A DNA stretch of 64,000 nucleotides from Blastobasis lacticolella (Eukaryota > Arthropoda > Insecta > Lepidoptera > Blastobasidae), in NCBI GenBank assembly GCA_905147135.1, contig LR990051.1:3248463-3312462 (forward strand), read 5' to 3'. Positions 47,701 through 52,849 of the stretch are shown piece by piece. The position numbers and the translations under genes are program-made. The notes beneath the pieces are model-generated. The model made no database searches. It was not told where the DNA came from and saw only the letters and a program-made list of their open reading frames with translations. Each line of letters starts with the position of its first letter. The first letter of the stretch is position 1.

Positions 47701-49572
47701 TCCACTTTTACACTTTAAGTAAATAAGATTTGCTAAGCAACCCTGTAAAAAAGCACCGCACCAATTAATCAAACCACATATAAATAATGTGATATCTAGA
47801 CATTATGATAATCTACCTGAAGGCGAACCGACCATATTACGGTGAGGAGTGATATGACACGTCAGACACGTGATGGAACCCAGTATTAGAACGTGTTCCG
47901 CCGACGTTTCGTCGTGTATTTTGTAAGCAGCCCTCCTCGAATTGGATATGTTTATATGAAGCCATTTCCAGCGATTGTTCTTGACGCGTTGTGTTTTGGC
48001 GCTTCCTGTATTGGAGGGGGAAGGGACAGGATTCGGCCAATAACTACTAGACCTTGCGCAAACCTACATTTCCTGAACTGTAGGTTAATCGGTCGATGTT
48101 CTCAATCATGTTCTATTTGAATATGATTGAGAACGGAGCCTAGCTGAATGAAGTCAAAAGATAAGTTTCTTAAATATGAGGCGGAGCATGACCGAAATAT
48201 GCAATATTCGGCACAGAGATGCAATTTCAATTCAAGTCCCAAACCAAACTGTGTCACTCGAGCAATGATAACACCTATCGTCATTTCACCAGGTTGTTTT
48301 GTAATGTACAAGTACATATTTCGCAAAGTTCTTTCTATAACAGTTACCTAATACATATTGGAAATATTTTCAGTACCTAACGCTCTAGGTCTATTACGCG
48401 TTAGGGCAATAGATAAACACTACTATGTAGCTTACCTACGTATACTGATAGTGATAACGTCTGAGTTGACCTCTAGCTGAATGGTGTTGGGAGTTATATT
48501 TATCACAGTCGCCCTCCGTTACAGAATTAGGGCGATGTGAGATGGCAACTTGTTTGGCGATTTGGACGCATATGGAGATTGTTGCCGATTTACTCGTATA
48601 GGTACCAGTGGTTTCAAGCGTTTTAAAGTCTTAAATAATTTATCCTCCTTCAACGAACATCCGAAATAAACTTGAATTGAAATGGTCCTTCTGCGTATTG
48701 GTCGTCATGCGTAGACTTGAAATGTTTATGTAATAATATTTGAAAATAACACAGTGAACAGCTTAACAATATTTGAAAATAACACAGTGAACAGCTCAGC
48801 ACGGAAATGGAGTTGGGCTACATTTTAGCCCGTCCACGCGAGCTAAGGCTAGTTATAGGTACTATAAAATGGTGTTATAGGAGTACTATGTATTTATAAG
48901 AGTATTATGTAAAACCACGGGATTTTTTCGTGATGTTTGCGTGTTCGAATTCGATAACAGTAACGTGGGTTGTTATTATGCTGTCTTCGCGATCGGGGCA
49001 CGTTGAATTAAAATTAGAATAAATTATAATCGAGACTTTCGAGACTTCAAATAACGAGCATTCAAATAACGCACTGTCCCGGGCGGCGTGTTTAATAACA
49101 AAACGGTTTTAAAAAAAGTTTAATAATATTTATGTTTTGTAGGTGTATCTAATTGTGTATAATAATTGATTACGTTGTGATCGTGCTATGTTGATCTTTA
49201 TTAGTTTGTTTAAATTGATACCAGTTTGGTACTACTATTAGCTACAAACTACAAATTACTTAACACTGTTGCGTAAAGCATACATACTATCAGTATATTC
49301 GTTAAAAAACCGTTACTTAACGTCGCTTTTTCCGCGTAGCCGATCAGTTATTTAGACATAAGCAAATCTTTGAACTCTTGTCTCTTTGTTGCAGCTACCT
49401 GGTGTCGGGCGACGCGGACGGCAAGTGCTACATTTGGGACTGGAAGACCACCAAACTCTACAAGAAGTGGAAGGCTCACGACGGCGTCTGCATCAGTGCG
49501 CTCTGGCACCCGCACGAGCCGAGCAAACTGCTCACGGCGGGCTGGGACGGCCTCATCAAGTACTGGGACTGA
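17614..49572 (+). CDS. CDC40: pre-mRNA-processing factor 17 (CDC40/PRP17), eleven exons
   Basis: Eleven exons, all GT-AG and frame-consistent, give 576 residues (the human protein has 579). CDC40/PRP17 is a WD40 protein of the catalytic spliceosome that acts in the second splicing step, in the nucleus. The N-terminal third holds the family blocks [54 protein letters not shown] and the basic KRQKKGK. From exon 6 on, a seven-bladed WD40 propeller follows, with [31 protein letters not shown] strands, [23 protein letters not shown] and the C-terminal [10 protein letters not shown]. The start codon, in a CACCATG context, begins the acidic serine-rich leader usual for the family. The last exon lies behind a 19.3 kb intron. 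Two exon boundaries are duplicated inside the introns (20423-20744, 22828-26135), so splice models should be checked against cDNA. Confidence 0.96.
18118..18388 (+). CDS. CDC40: CDC40 exon 2
   Basis: Acceptor GTTTCAG, donor GTAAGA, phase 1. Holds the most conserved N-terminal block ([12 protein letters not shown] to YGYAVDPS). Confidence 0.95.
18460..18655 (+). mobile_element. repeat family A copy in CDC40 intron 2
   Basis: Begins ATCACAGCCCGTAACAGTC, then CTCTTCCACGAAAG and GGAAAATGCTGCTGCCCATT. Same family as 1600-1865. It is truncated at about 18655. Confidence 0.6.
19024..19183 (+). CDS. CDC40: CDC40 exon 3
   Basis: Ends in [15 protein letters not shown], donor GTAATA, phase 2. Two in-frame acceptors are possible, TAG before 19024 and CAG before 19030; they differ by two residues. 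The first, after a long T-rich tract, is given. Confidence 0.88.
19200..19780 (+). other. CDC40: CDC40 intron 3
   Basis: Contains about 350 bases of GC-richer sequence (19255-19610) with inverted stretches but no protein or repeat that I recognise. Confidence 0.5.
19781..19896 (+). CDS. CDC40: CDC40 exon 4
   Basis: Acceptor ATTTCAG, donor GTAAGT, phase 1. Encodes the charged block [14 protein letters not shown] and ends at SIFH. Confidence 0.93.
19897..20336 (+). other. CDC40: CDC40 intron 4
   Basis: AT-rich, no recognised content. It marks a switch in base composition: exons 1-4 are AT-rich, exons 5-11 strongly GC-rich at third positions. Confidence 0.6.
20337..20440 (+). CDS. CDC40: CDC40 exon 5
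   Basis: Acceptor TTGCAG, donor GTAAGC, phase 0. Encodes DYQGRSW to PPDKCFLPK. Its last 18 bases and donor are repeated downstream as a minisatellite. Confidence 0.93.
20423..20744 (+). repeat. minisatellite from the exon 5 / intron 5 boundary
   Basis: Three tandem units: 20423-20528 (106 bases, including the last 18 bases of exon 5 and the real donor), 20529-20637 (109) and 20638-about 20744. Each begins AAGTGCTTCCTGCC. In units 2 and 3 the donor GTAAGC has become TTGAGC, so they should not be used as 5' splice sites. Confidence 0.9.
21273..21380 (+). CDS. CDC40: CDC40 exon 6
   Basis: Acceptor TTTTCAG, donor GTGACA. Starts the WD40 propeller with [12 protein letters not shown] and [11 protein letters not shown]. 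Confidence 0.95.
21440..21770 (+). mobile_element. repeat family A, near-complete copy in CDC40 intron 6
   Basis: Starts CATCACAGTCCACTACAGGA and ends CCTGCAGTGGACTGTTATGG then GCTGTGATG. The two ends are inverted complements of each other, so this copy appears to show both termini, about 330 bases apart. A non-coding DNA-transposon-like element is one reading. Confidence 0.6.
21771..22315 (+). other. CDC40: remainder of CDC40 intron 6
   Basis: AT-rich, with a fragment resembling LINE 3' sequence around 22050-22250 (GGACAAGGCTAAGATGATCA). No exon. Confidence 0.4.
22316..22424 (+). CDS. CDC40: CDC40 exon 7
   Basis: Acceptor TCTATAG, donor GTGAGC, phase 1. Encodes [17 protein letters not shown] to FLSA. 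Confidence 0.95.
22721..22775. repeat. perfect 21-base hairpin in CDC40 intron 7
   Basis: ATAACAAGGAACACATATGAG is the left arm and its exact complement ends at 22775, with a 13-base loop. The shape resembles a small-RNA precursor, but nothing else supports that. Confidence 0.75.
23116..23238 (+). pseudogene. decoy copy of CDC40 exon 8 with transposon stop and poly(A) signal
   Basis: After the acceptor CCACAG, the frame carried from exon 7 reads [16 protein letters not shown], then enters the TIR element at 23170 and stops at TAA (23232-23234). AATAAA follows at 23233-23238. If used, it would end CDC40 after the first WD40 blades with 39 foreign-tailed codons. No evidence of use is visible in DNA alone. 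Confidence 0.55.
23170..25658. mobile_element. 2.5 kb TIR element inserted in the exon-8 array
   Basis: Left end CCCAACAAGCACAAGTAGCA; the right end, reverse complemented, reads CCCAAGTAGCACAAGTAGCA. GGTGTAAC also matches further in, so the TIRs extend about 50 bases imperfectly. Flanking AA on both sides is a possible two-base target duplication, and removing the element restores the SINE tail order CACAA-GCTTTGCTTAC. No transposase frame is visible, so it is probably non-autonomous. The superfamily is unknown to me. Confidence 0.65.
25736..25915 (-). mobile_element. LINE 3' fragment (family E)
   Basis: The reverse complement reads CTAAGGTGGCAAACAAGCTT and then CTGATGGTAAGCAGTCACCG, shared with 58970-59065 and 61425-61480. 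It splits the third exon-8 unit. Confidence 0.6.
26114..26268 (+). CDS. CDC40: CDC40 exon 8
   Basis: Acceptor CCCGCAG, donor GTAAGT, phase 0. Encodes [19 protein letters not shown] to TSDKKIIC. Three decoy copies of its acceptor and first 22 bases precede it. Confidence 0.95.
26460..26935. repeat. repeat G copy interrupted by the SINE
   Basis: Outside 26577-26820 it matches 11950-12210 (GACCCGGTGGCCAAAACT on the left; AACAGCG and GTCACCGGTTC on the right). Confidence 0.7.
26577..26820 (+). mobile_element. tRNA-derived SINE (family C), full copy
   Basis: Head with A box (GACCTGAGTGGTTCAG) and B box (GGGTTCGATTCCC), a body with TTTATTTCTGTTTCTTCGGT, and the tail AGTTTATCAGTTAT to GATTATTTAT. 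The paralogous empty site at 12072-12083 defines both ends and an insert of about 244 bases. Confidence 0.85.
27396..27504. repeat. foldback repeat in CDC40 intron 8
   Basis: CGTAAGGTCTGCTGTCAAAA on the left pairs with TTTTGACAACAGACCTTACG on the right, with about 40 bases per arm. The 90-codon frame over it is an accident of the repeat. Confidence 0.8.
27582..27726. repeat. second foldback repeat in CDC40 intron 8
   Basis: The left arm, with CCTAAACAGAACTGTCCTGC, pairs imperfectly with the right arm, with GCAGGGCAGTCTGTTTAGG. Arms are about 57 bases, with the centre at 27645-27665. It lies 78 bases after the first foldback. Confidence 0.8.
27879..28108 (+). mobile_element. tRNA-derived SINE (family C) lacking its B box
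   Basis: Same head, body and tail as 26577-26820, but the sequence goes from ATAGGTCCC directly to GGCTGGGCAG, so most of the B box is missing. Ends in TATTTATTTATTT, 50 bases before exon 9. Confidence 0.8.
28158..28291 (+). CDS. CDC40: CDC40 exon 9
   Basis: Acceptor CATACAG, donor GTAAGA, phase 2. Encodes [17 protein letters not shown] to SLRVWEW. Confidence 0.95.
28437..28930. repeat. inverted copy of 11185-11735, with a LINE 3' fragment
   Basis: In CDC40 intron 9. 28437-28660 is the LINE part, in plus orientation and ending in an A-run at 28660-28667. 28690-28930 is the flank that matches 11185-11420 reverse complemented (AAATGGCTCATTTATAGATG, CATAGTCGGAG). Confidence 0.7.
28931..29839 (+). 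other. CDC40: remainder of CDC40 intron 9
   Basis: Mostly unrecognised. 29640-29755 (ACCGAACCGATTTTGAAAT and following) resembles a common lepidopteran interspersed repeat and ends about 85 bases before exon 10. Confidence 0.45.
29840..30061 (+). CDS. CDC40: CDC40 exon 10
   Basis: Acceptor CCAACAG, donor GTGAGA, phase 2. Encodes [30 protein letters not shown] and [17 protein letters not shown]. Confidence 0.95.
30100..30470 (+). mobile_element. degenerate LINE reverse-transcriptase C-terminus, split by a MITE
   Basis: The plus strand reads WAGHIAR, then [16 protein letters not shown] (30115-30230) and, after the insertion, MRKAQDR and GEAYAQQ (30374-30455). This is the usual C-terminal end of lepidopteran LINE ORF2 proteins. 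Frameshifts and the missing upstream part make it dead. Confidence 0.75.
30235..30378. mobile_element. MITE of ~140 bases inside the LINE fragment
   Basis: Ends GTACAGTCGAGTTCATTAAT and its near-complement ATTAATGAACTCTACTGTAC, giving inverted repeats of about 33 bases. It interrupts the LINE protein reading, so it arrived later. Confidence 0.8.
30504..30565. repeat. 62-base perfect palindrome
   Basis: CGGATTTTGATGCAGTTTTC begins a 30-base arm followed by two bases and the exact complement. The arm sequence is part of the common repeat that reads GCATCAAAATCCGTTGCG, folded back on itself. Confidence 0.9.
30639..31080 (+). mobile_element. foldback-headed repeat, copy 1 (hairpin tip deleted)
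   Basis: Matches 41667-42160 over about 440 bases, from TAGTAGTTTATGCAACTG to GGGCGCCCGAC. It lacks about 37 bases at the tip of the hairpin. The missing piece is flanked by ATGA in the other copy. Confidence 0.8.
31081..31504. repeat. left arm of a 400-base inverted duplication
   Basis: From AAAGCTGTTGACCTTCCTAA and a (TAAAA)n tract to GTCTGTCTACCCCTAAC. The reverse complement is at 32654-33053, with most bases matching and small indels. Confidence 0.85.
31505..31591. repeat. block shared with 42247-42335
   Basis: Both contain ACTGGCGTGAAAAAAGTGTA and CTGTTTTCGAATATG. In copy 2 this block lies close behind the foldback-headed repeat; here the inverted-duplication arm sits between. Confidence 0.75.
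31808..31910 (+). mobile_element. tRNA-derived SINE (family C), 5' part
   Basis: Head GACGACCTGAGTGGTTCAG with a degenerate B box (TCTCGTTCCCGG) and the start of the body. The tail is missing. Confidence 0.65.
32401..32535 (-). repeat. interspersed repeat with GTAGG tract, reverse orientation
   Basis: CTACGCAACGGATTTTTAAT, AGGAAGGTTTATAAG and a GTAGGG tract: the reverse of the family at 3245-3605. Confidence 0.55.
32654..33053. repeat. right arm of the 400-base inverted duplication
   Basis: Begins GTTAGGGGTAGACAGAGACG and ends AGGAAGACCAACAGCTTTAT. Pairs with 31081-31504 across a spacer of 1.15 kb. Confidence 0.85.
33054..34316. other. intron 10 stretch, unrecognised
   Basis: GC-moderate sequence at 33600-34190 with several overlapping frames of 70-83 codons, none like a known protein. 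It may be an old repeat of a family that I do not recognise. Confidence 0.4.
34318..34905 (-). mobile_element. 5'-truncated LINE: reverse-transcriptase C-terminus
   Basis: An uninterrupted minus-strand frame (34903-34373) reads [51 protein letters not shown] and ends GVADVHRRR. These are the C-terminal blocks of ORF2 from lepidopteran non-LTR retrotransposons. The T-run at 34318-34326 is the poly(A) tail on the other strand. The reverse-transcriptase core and endonuclease are absent, so it is a dead insertion, but a young one by its open frame. Confidence 0.8.
36710..36790. repeat. CCTAC-rich tract
   Basis: Imperfect CCTAC/CTACC/TACCC repeats, as in 3290-3450. Confidence 0.6.
37485..37543. 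repeat. hairpin with 18-base perfect arms
   Basis: TACCAATTCATCCGCTTA and its exact complement. Weaker pairing extends outward about 12 bases (ATTGCACCTT with GAGGTGGACAAT). Confidence 0.8.
39040..39410 (+). mobile_element. LINE 3' end, second family, degenerate
   Basis: Plus-strand frames read [17 protein letters not shown], then [14 protein letters not shown], the C-terminal signature of another lepidopteran LINE ORF2. It then runs into a 3' UTR (CATCGTCACTTACCAACAGG) and an A-run at 39404. Frameshifted and 5' truncated. Confidence 0.7.
39770..39897. repeat. dispersed repeat, second copy of 2690-2935 family
   Basis: TCGGTCCATCCGTTCGGGAG, CCACAGACAGACACAC and TTTTTCGTCGGGAG in order. Confidence 0.5.
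40375..40908 (-). mobile_element. tRNA-derived SINE (family B), long copy
   Basis: On the minus strand the head has an A box (GTGGCCTAGTGGTAAGGG) and a B box (GGGTTTGAATCCCACTG), then the body with the CATTCAGTCGTCTACTGCAT region and an end at TTAACGCCAAGATGATTTT. Matches 58303-58640 and 63850-64000. The tRNA-like head lacks a proper acceptor stem, so it is not a tRNA gene. Confidence 0.75.
41667..42160 (+). mobile_element. foldback-headed repeat, copy 2 (intact hairpin)
   Basis: The first 140 bases form a long hairpin: TAGTAGTTTATGCAACTG and TATTAAAAC on the left; GTTTTAATA and CAGTTGCATACACTAC on the right; tip GAGGCGTAGCCGAGTATGAT. The rest matches copy 1 at 30750-31080. Confidence 0.8.
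42854..43102. mobile_element. MITE-like element with ~40-base inverted ends
   Basis: TAGTAGAGCTCGTCTAATCG and ATGACGCGCCCCACTA on the left; TAGTGGGGCGCGTCAT and GACGAGCTCTAC on the right. Non-coding interior. Confidence 0.75.
43320..44090. repeat. two copies of the AACCTTCCTCTTGAATC repeat
   Basis: One at 43320-43400, one at 43860-44090. The latter has CCGGCGCGACTTCATTCGCG at its head and TTTGTTTTATACTATGTATA at its end, so it may be nearly full length. AT-rich unique sequence lies between. Confidence 0.55.
44879..45075. mobile_element. MITE-like element with ~55-base inverted ends
   Basis: ACTAGCAGATCGCTCGAAA is mirrored by TTTCGAGCGATCTGCTAGT, and the outer parts (AAAAAGGATTAA and TTTAAAACC) also pair with the right end. 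The unpaired centre is about 80 bases. Confidence 0.8.
45370..45640 (-). mobile_element. repeat family A, reverse orientation, with GAT repeats
   Basis: GGTGTCCGGCAGAGTAGAAT to CAGTGGACTGTTATGAGCTG, followed by GATGATGATGATG at 45627-45639. Lies directly against the LINE remnant at 45640-46130. Confidence 0.65.
45640..46130 (-). mobile_element. decayed LINE reverse-transcriptase C-terminus
   Basis: The minus strand, read across frames, gives [16 protein letters not shown], then [14 protein letters not shown] and [13 protein letters not shown]. These are the usual C-terminal blocks of LINE ORF2. The 171-codon frame on the plus strand is only its shadow. Confidence 0.7.
48097..48133. repeat. 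short hairpin, 16-base arms
   Basis: GTTCTCAATCATGTTC pairs, one mismatch, with GAATATGATTGAGAAC around a five-base loop. Confidence 0.7.
48735..48800. repeat. two-copy tandem repeat, period 34
   Basis: AATATTTGAAAATAACACAG and the nine bases after it occur at 48735 and again at 48769. Confidence 0.85.
49395..49572 (+). CDS. CDC40: CDC40 exon 11, with stop
   Basis: Acceptor GTTGCAG. Encodes [20 protein letters not shown] to [10 protein letters not shown] and the stop TGA. The frame matches exon 10 across the 19.3 kb intron and completes the last WD40 blade. Confidence 0.95.
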
Positions 49573-49577
49573 ATAAA
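49572..49577 (+). terminator. CDC40: CDC40 poly(A) signal overlapping the stop codon
   Basis: AATAAA shares its first A with the stop TGA. With the usual 10-30 base spacing the 3' UTR would be only about 20-35 bases. Confidence 0.7.
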
Positions 49578-49602
49578 ATGACAATTGCAACATCGATACG
49601 AC

Positions 49603-49608
49603 TTTAAT
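49603..49608 (-). terminator. probable ALAS poly(A) signal
   Basis: ATTAAA on the minus strand, 89 bases after the ALAS stop. No AATAAA occurs on that strand before it. Cleavage downstream would fall within about 20 bases of the CDC40 3' end. Confidence 0.5.
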
Positions 49609-49696
49609 TTCCACCCAAACCGCGTAATTAGAATTAAAAAACATAACATCACATATATCAACGTTTCCCATACCCGGCGGTACTAATTAAAAAGCG

Positions 49697-51277
49697 TTAC
49701 GCGACGAGCATCGGAAACTTGCGGGGCTCCTCGTAGGCGACGTCCACCTTGTACTCCATGGAGCACTCCCGGCACGTGCCGTTCGGCATGAACTGGTCGA
49801 AGGAGATATCGTTCTCGCGGAAGGCGTCGGCCAGCGCGGCCACGAGCGCGTCCACCATGGCGGGCGAGTGGTGCGGCCCCGGCGCGAACCGCAGCCGCTC
49901 CTCGCCGCGCGGCACCGTGGGGTGGTTGATCGGCTGCGCGTAGTGCCCGCGCCGCAGCAGCGCCGCCGCCACCGCCGACACGGCCGCCGCGCCCGCCACC
50001 GGCACCGGCACGATGTGCGACACCGACGGCAGCTGCGGCAGCCCCGCCACCAGCAGCGACAGCTTCAGGTAGCGCACCATCGCCTGGTGGCGCGCGCGCA
50101 GCCGCCGGCCCTCCGCGCCCGCCAGCAGCCGCACCGCCGCCAGCGAGCCCGCCAGCGCCGCCGGCGGCAGCGCCGTCGTGAAGATGAACCCCGGCGCCAG
50201 CGAGCGCACCGTGTCCACCAGCAGCGCGGAGCCCGCGATGTAGCCGCCCACGTTGCCGTACGCCTTGCCCAGCGTGCCCGACACGACGTCGATGAGCCCC
50301 TGCACGCCGCGCTCCTCGCCCACGCCCGCGCCGCGCCGCCCGTACAGCCCCACCGCGTGCACCTCGTCCACGAACGTCAGCGCGCCGTACTCGTGCGCCA
50401 CGTTGCACATCTCCTCCAGCGGGCAGATCGCGCCGCTCATCGAGTGCACCGTCTCGAACACCACCAGCTTGGGCACGCCCGCCGGCGACGCGGCCAGCAG
50501 CTGCCGCAGGTGCGCCGGGTCGTTGTGCCGGAATATGTGCTTCGGCGCGCGGCTGTTCCGGATGCCCTGGATCATGGAGGCGTGGTTGCCCGCGTCCGAG
50601 TACACGATGCAGCCGGGCAGGATGCGCGCGAGCGTGGAGAGCGTGGCGTCGTTGGCCACGAAGCAGGAGCTGAAGACGAGCGCGGCGGGCTTGTCGTGCA
50701 GCGCGGCCAGCTCGGCCTCGAGCTGCTCGGTGAGCGGGGAGTTGCCGGCGATGTTGCGCGTGCCGCCGGCGCCGGTGCCGAACGCGCGGATGGCCGCCAC
50801 GGCCGCGTCCTGCACGCGCGGCTCGCGGGACGCGCCCAGGTAGTCGTTGGCGCACCACACGGTCACGCGGTGCCGCGAGGCCTCGTCGCCCTCCAGCGCG
50901 GCCGGGTACGCGCCCTCGGCCGCCAGCCGCGACACCTTGCGAAACACGCGGTACGAGTAGTCGCGCTTCTTGGCGCTGATCTGCTCGTGGAAGAAGCCCT
51001 CGTAGTGGTAGGACTGCGCGGCGGCGGCGGGCGGGGCGGCGGCGGCGGCGGCGGGCGCGGAGAGGGCGCGCGGCTCCGCGATGTCCTCGCTCATCTCGCG
51101 CGGCGCGTCCGACACGATGGCGTTTTCCTGGATGAACGGACACTTGGTCTCGTCGTTGCCGAGCGACCGGAATGCGCGCGACATCATGGGGCAATAGTTT
51201 CCATATTGTTTCATAAGCACTGCTCCGTAGTTTCTTACGAAGGCTTGGTTCAACGATCCCAAGAACGGACAGGGCAT
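49697..51277 (-). CDS. Alas: 5-aminolevulinate synthase, mitochondrial
   Basis: One uninterrupted frame of 526 residues. It condenses glycine and succinyl-CoA to 5-aminolevulinate, the first and limiting step of haem synthesis, in the mitochondrial matrix. It needs pyridoxal phosphate: the lysine is K338 in [10 protein letters not shown], with D304 and H307 in [12 protein letters not shown]. Other family marks are VWCANDYLG near 140, the glycine-rich [13 protein letters not shown] near 167 and [12 protein letters not shown] near 202. The presequence holds three Cys-Pro haem-regulatory motifs (3-4, 29-30, 46-47), which in this family make import and stability sensitive to haem. An alanine-rich stretch lies at 72-88. 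The frame extends 12 residues upstream to 51313, but the start at 51277 (MPCPFL) fits the family better. The gene is far more GC-rich than its surroundings and has no intron in the coding part. It is tail to tail with CDC40 and divergent from PIG-F. Confidence 0.96.
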   Translation of the reverse strand: MPCPFLGSLNQAFVRNYGAVLMKQYGNYCPMMSRAFRSLGNDETKCPFIQENAIVSDAPREMSEDIAEPRALSAPAAAAAAPPAAAAQSYHYEGFFHEQISAKKRDYSYRVFRKVSRLAAEGAYPAALEGDEASRHRVTVWCANDYLGASREPRVQDAAVAAIRAFGTGAGGTRNIAGNSPLTEQLEAELAALHDKPAALVFSSCFVANDATLSTLARILPGCIVYSDAGNHASMIQGIRNSRAPKHIFRHNDPAHLRQLLAASPAGVPKLVVFETVHSMSGAICPLEEMCNVAHEYGALTFVDEVHAVGLYGRRGAGVGEERGVQGLIDVVSGTLGKAYGNVGGYIAGSALLVDTVRSLAPGFIFTTALPPAALAGSLAAVRLLAGAEGRRLRARHQAMVRYLKLSLLVAGLPQLPSVSHIVPVPVAGAAAVSAVAAALLRRGHYAQPINHPTVPRGEERLRFAPGPHHSPAMVDALVAALADAFRENDISFDQFMPNGTCRECSMEYKVDVAYEEPRKFPMLVA

Positions 51278-52083
51278 TTTTATGTAATAGATGACACTCA
51301 CGATCACGAACACGAAGTCAATAAATATTTATCACTGATCACGGTGGATTGTTCGAAGTTTTGTCGAAGGTAACGTTGGCTCTCACTGTAGCCGAACGCC
51401 CCGCAGTATAATGTTCATCAACTGGTGATAGAACAGGCGGCACCTTGCATTTATAACATTGGTGTCGTCATACCTATCGATTATGTTTTTGCTTTACGTT
51501 CACGTCCGCCAGCTCGCTTCACTAATAATTTCGACTGCTCCGCATAATGTTGTCAGCGCCGACTAAAGATTTTCGACATATGTGTATATTTCTAGTCAAA
51601 ATATGATGAAAAGACGATAATTTTATGATTAAAATTCACAAATTGTTAAGACATTTTTTGACACTGTTTATTTCTCCAAGGTAAAGTAGTTTCCATCAAA
51701 AGAATTTGAAATAAAAAAGATCAAAATTCACAATAAAATATAAAATGGCAACACCGTTTTGACATGAGTAAGGTACCGTTCTTTTCAAGACGAAATCAGG
51801 CATGATGACTAAGTTTAGAATAATTTAATATCTTTCTCTTTGTATAAAAGTATTTTCTTTGGGCTATATATTTGTGATGTGGTATTTTGATACAATAAAT
51901 TGGACATTATTAGAAAATATCACATTATAAAGCATAAACTTCGAATGATGAAAGGACCGCCTATCTATTAAATAAACATATGTCAAAGTCAAACAGCTGT
52001 TCGTTTGATTAGTTGATAACAAATTGATTTTTTGATAAAAATAGTGGTTAAATCGTGAAAAAGCTGTTTTAAATAGACTCATA
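51278..52083. promoter_or_regulatory. divergent ALAS / PIG-F promoter region
   Basis: 806 bases between the two start codons. GC-moderate next to ALAS (51300-51560), AT-rich next to PIG-F. No clear TATA box or initiator that I would commit to. The 5' ends of both mRNAs must lie here unless there are non-coding first exons. Confidence 0.55.
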
Positions 52084-52794
52084 ATGTTTTCCCTAAATAA
52101 TCAACTAGAATTGCGACAGGTGACAGTGTCCAGTCTCCTAACCTGTATTTATTTGCCGAGCATTGTGACTGTGGTGTCGTACAAGGGGCTCCTGTACTCA
52201 GTCGGCAATGGCTCGTCCTTCTACATTTTGGGGCTTATATTCCTCGCTGAATTGATGAAGTCCTTCTATTTGAAATCTTCAAATGACGTGCAAGCAAAAA
52301 GAGGCAAGAGCAGGAACAAAGTCAGCGATGTGGCTAAAGCATTGATTTTCCTTTTGTGCGTGATGTTCTGCTTCTTTGTCGGTATAATTCTGTTCGGGGC
52401 TCCGTTTTTGGACAGTCATGAGGAGACGCTGATGCTGTCGTCGCTATTGACGCTGCTCACGATGTTTCCGCTGGTCGCGCATTGTGGAGTGGAGGGCTCT
52501 ATGCAACTGCTGTTTGGGGTGAAGAGTTACTCAAAAGACACTATAGTGGAGATGCTCGTCAACAACGCGGTGCTGGCGGTGTGCGGCGCATGGCTGGGCG
52601 CGGTCGTCATCCCCCTCGACTGGAACACACCCTGGCAGCAATGGCCCATTCCGTGCTACCTTGGGGCGGTTGGTGGTTACGTCCTGTCCAATGTGCTCTC
52701 CGTGTTCAAAGTATCCCTGTATTCAGCAGCTGTTAAATATCCAGCATTGAATAGTCTGATAAATATATTGAATAGTTTCAATGTTTCAAAATGA
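52084..52794 (+). CDS. PIGF: phosphatidylinositol-glycan biosynthesis class F protein
   Basis: One exon of 236 residues (human PIG-F has 219). PIG-F is an ER membrane protein that partners PIG-O and PIG-G and is needed to add ethanolamine phosphate to the GPI anchor. Six or so hydrophobic segments alternate with short loops. A basic loop (KRGKSRNKVSD, near residues 74-84) separates the first pair from the rest. The family signature is in the second half: LFGAPFL near 105, VIPLDWNTPWQQWPIPC near 190 and GGYVLSN shortly after. The ATG at 52084 is the first in frame and starts a plausible short N-terminus. AATAAA follows at 52841-52846, 47 bases after the stop. Confidence 0.95.
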   Translation: MFSLNNQLELRQVTVSSLLTCIYLPSIVTVVSYKGLLYSVGNGSSFYILGLIFLAELMKSFYLKSSNDVQAKRGKSRNKVSDVAKALIFLLCVMFCFFVGIILFGAPFLDSHEETLMLSSLLTLLTMFPLVAHCGVEGSMQLLFGVKSYSKDTIVEMLVNNAVLAVCGAWLGAVVIPLDWNTPWQQWPIPCYLGAVGGYVLSNVLSVFKVSLYSAAVKYPALNSLINILNSFNVSK

Positions 52795-52840
52795 AATATG
52801 TAATTACTGATTTGGACAATTCTAGTATCTGCAGCTTGCT

Positions 52841-52846
52841 AATAAA
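52841..52846 (+). terminator. PIGF: PIG-F poly(A) signal
   Basis: AATAAA 47 bases after the stop codon, followed by a T-rich stretch. Confidence 0.7.
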
Positions 52847-52849
52847 GAA

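Larger units (their letters stand above)
30062..49394 (+). other. CDC40: CDC40 intron 10 (19.3 kb)
   Basis: About 60% of the whole gene. Donor GTGAGA at 30062 and acceptor GTTGCAG at 49394. It is filled with LINE, SINE and foldback remnants listed separately. No nested gene was recognised; the frames inside are short or belong to repeats. Stretches 34906-36100, 37560-38960 and 46140-49390 hold nothing that I can name. Confidence 0.85.

Noticed and set aside
49868..51373. Long plus-strand frame of 501 codons opposite ALAS, and the 503-codon minus frame at 49683-51194
   Set aside because: Arginine- and alanine-rich shadows of the GC-rich ALAS gene in other frames. No family resemblance.
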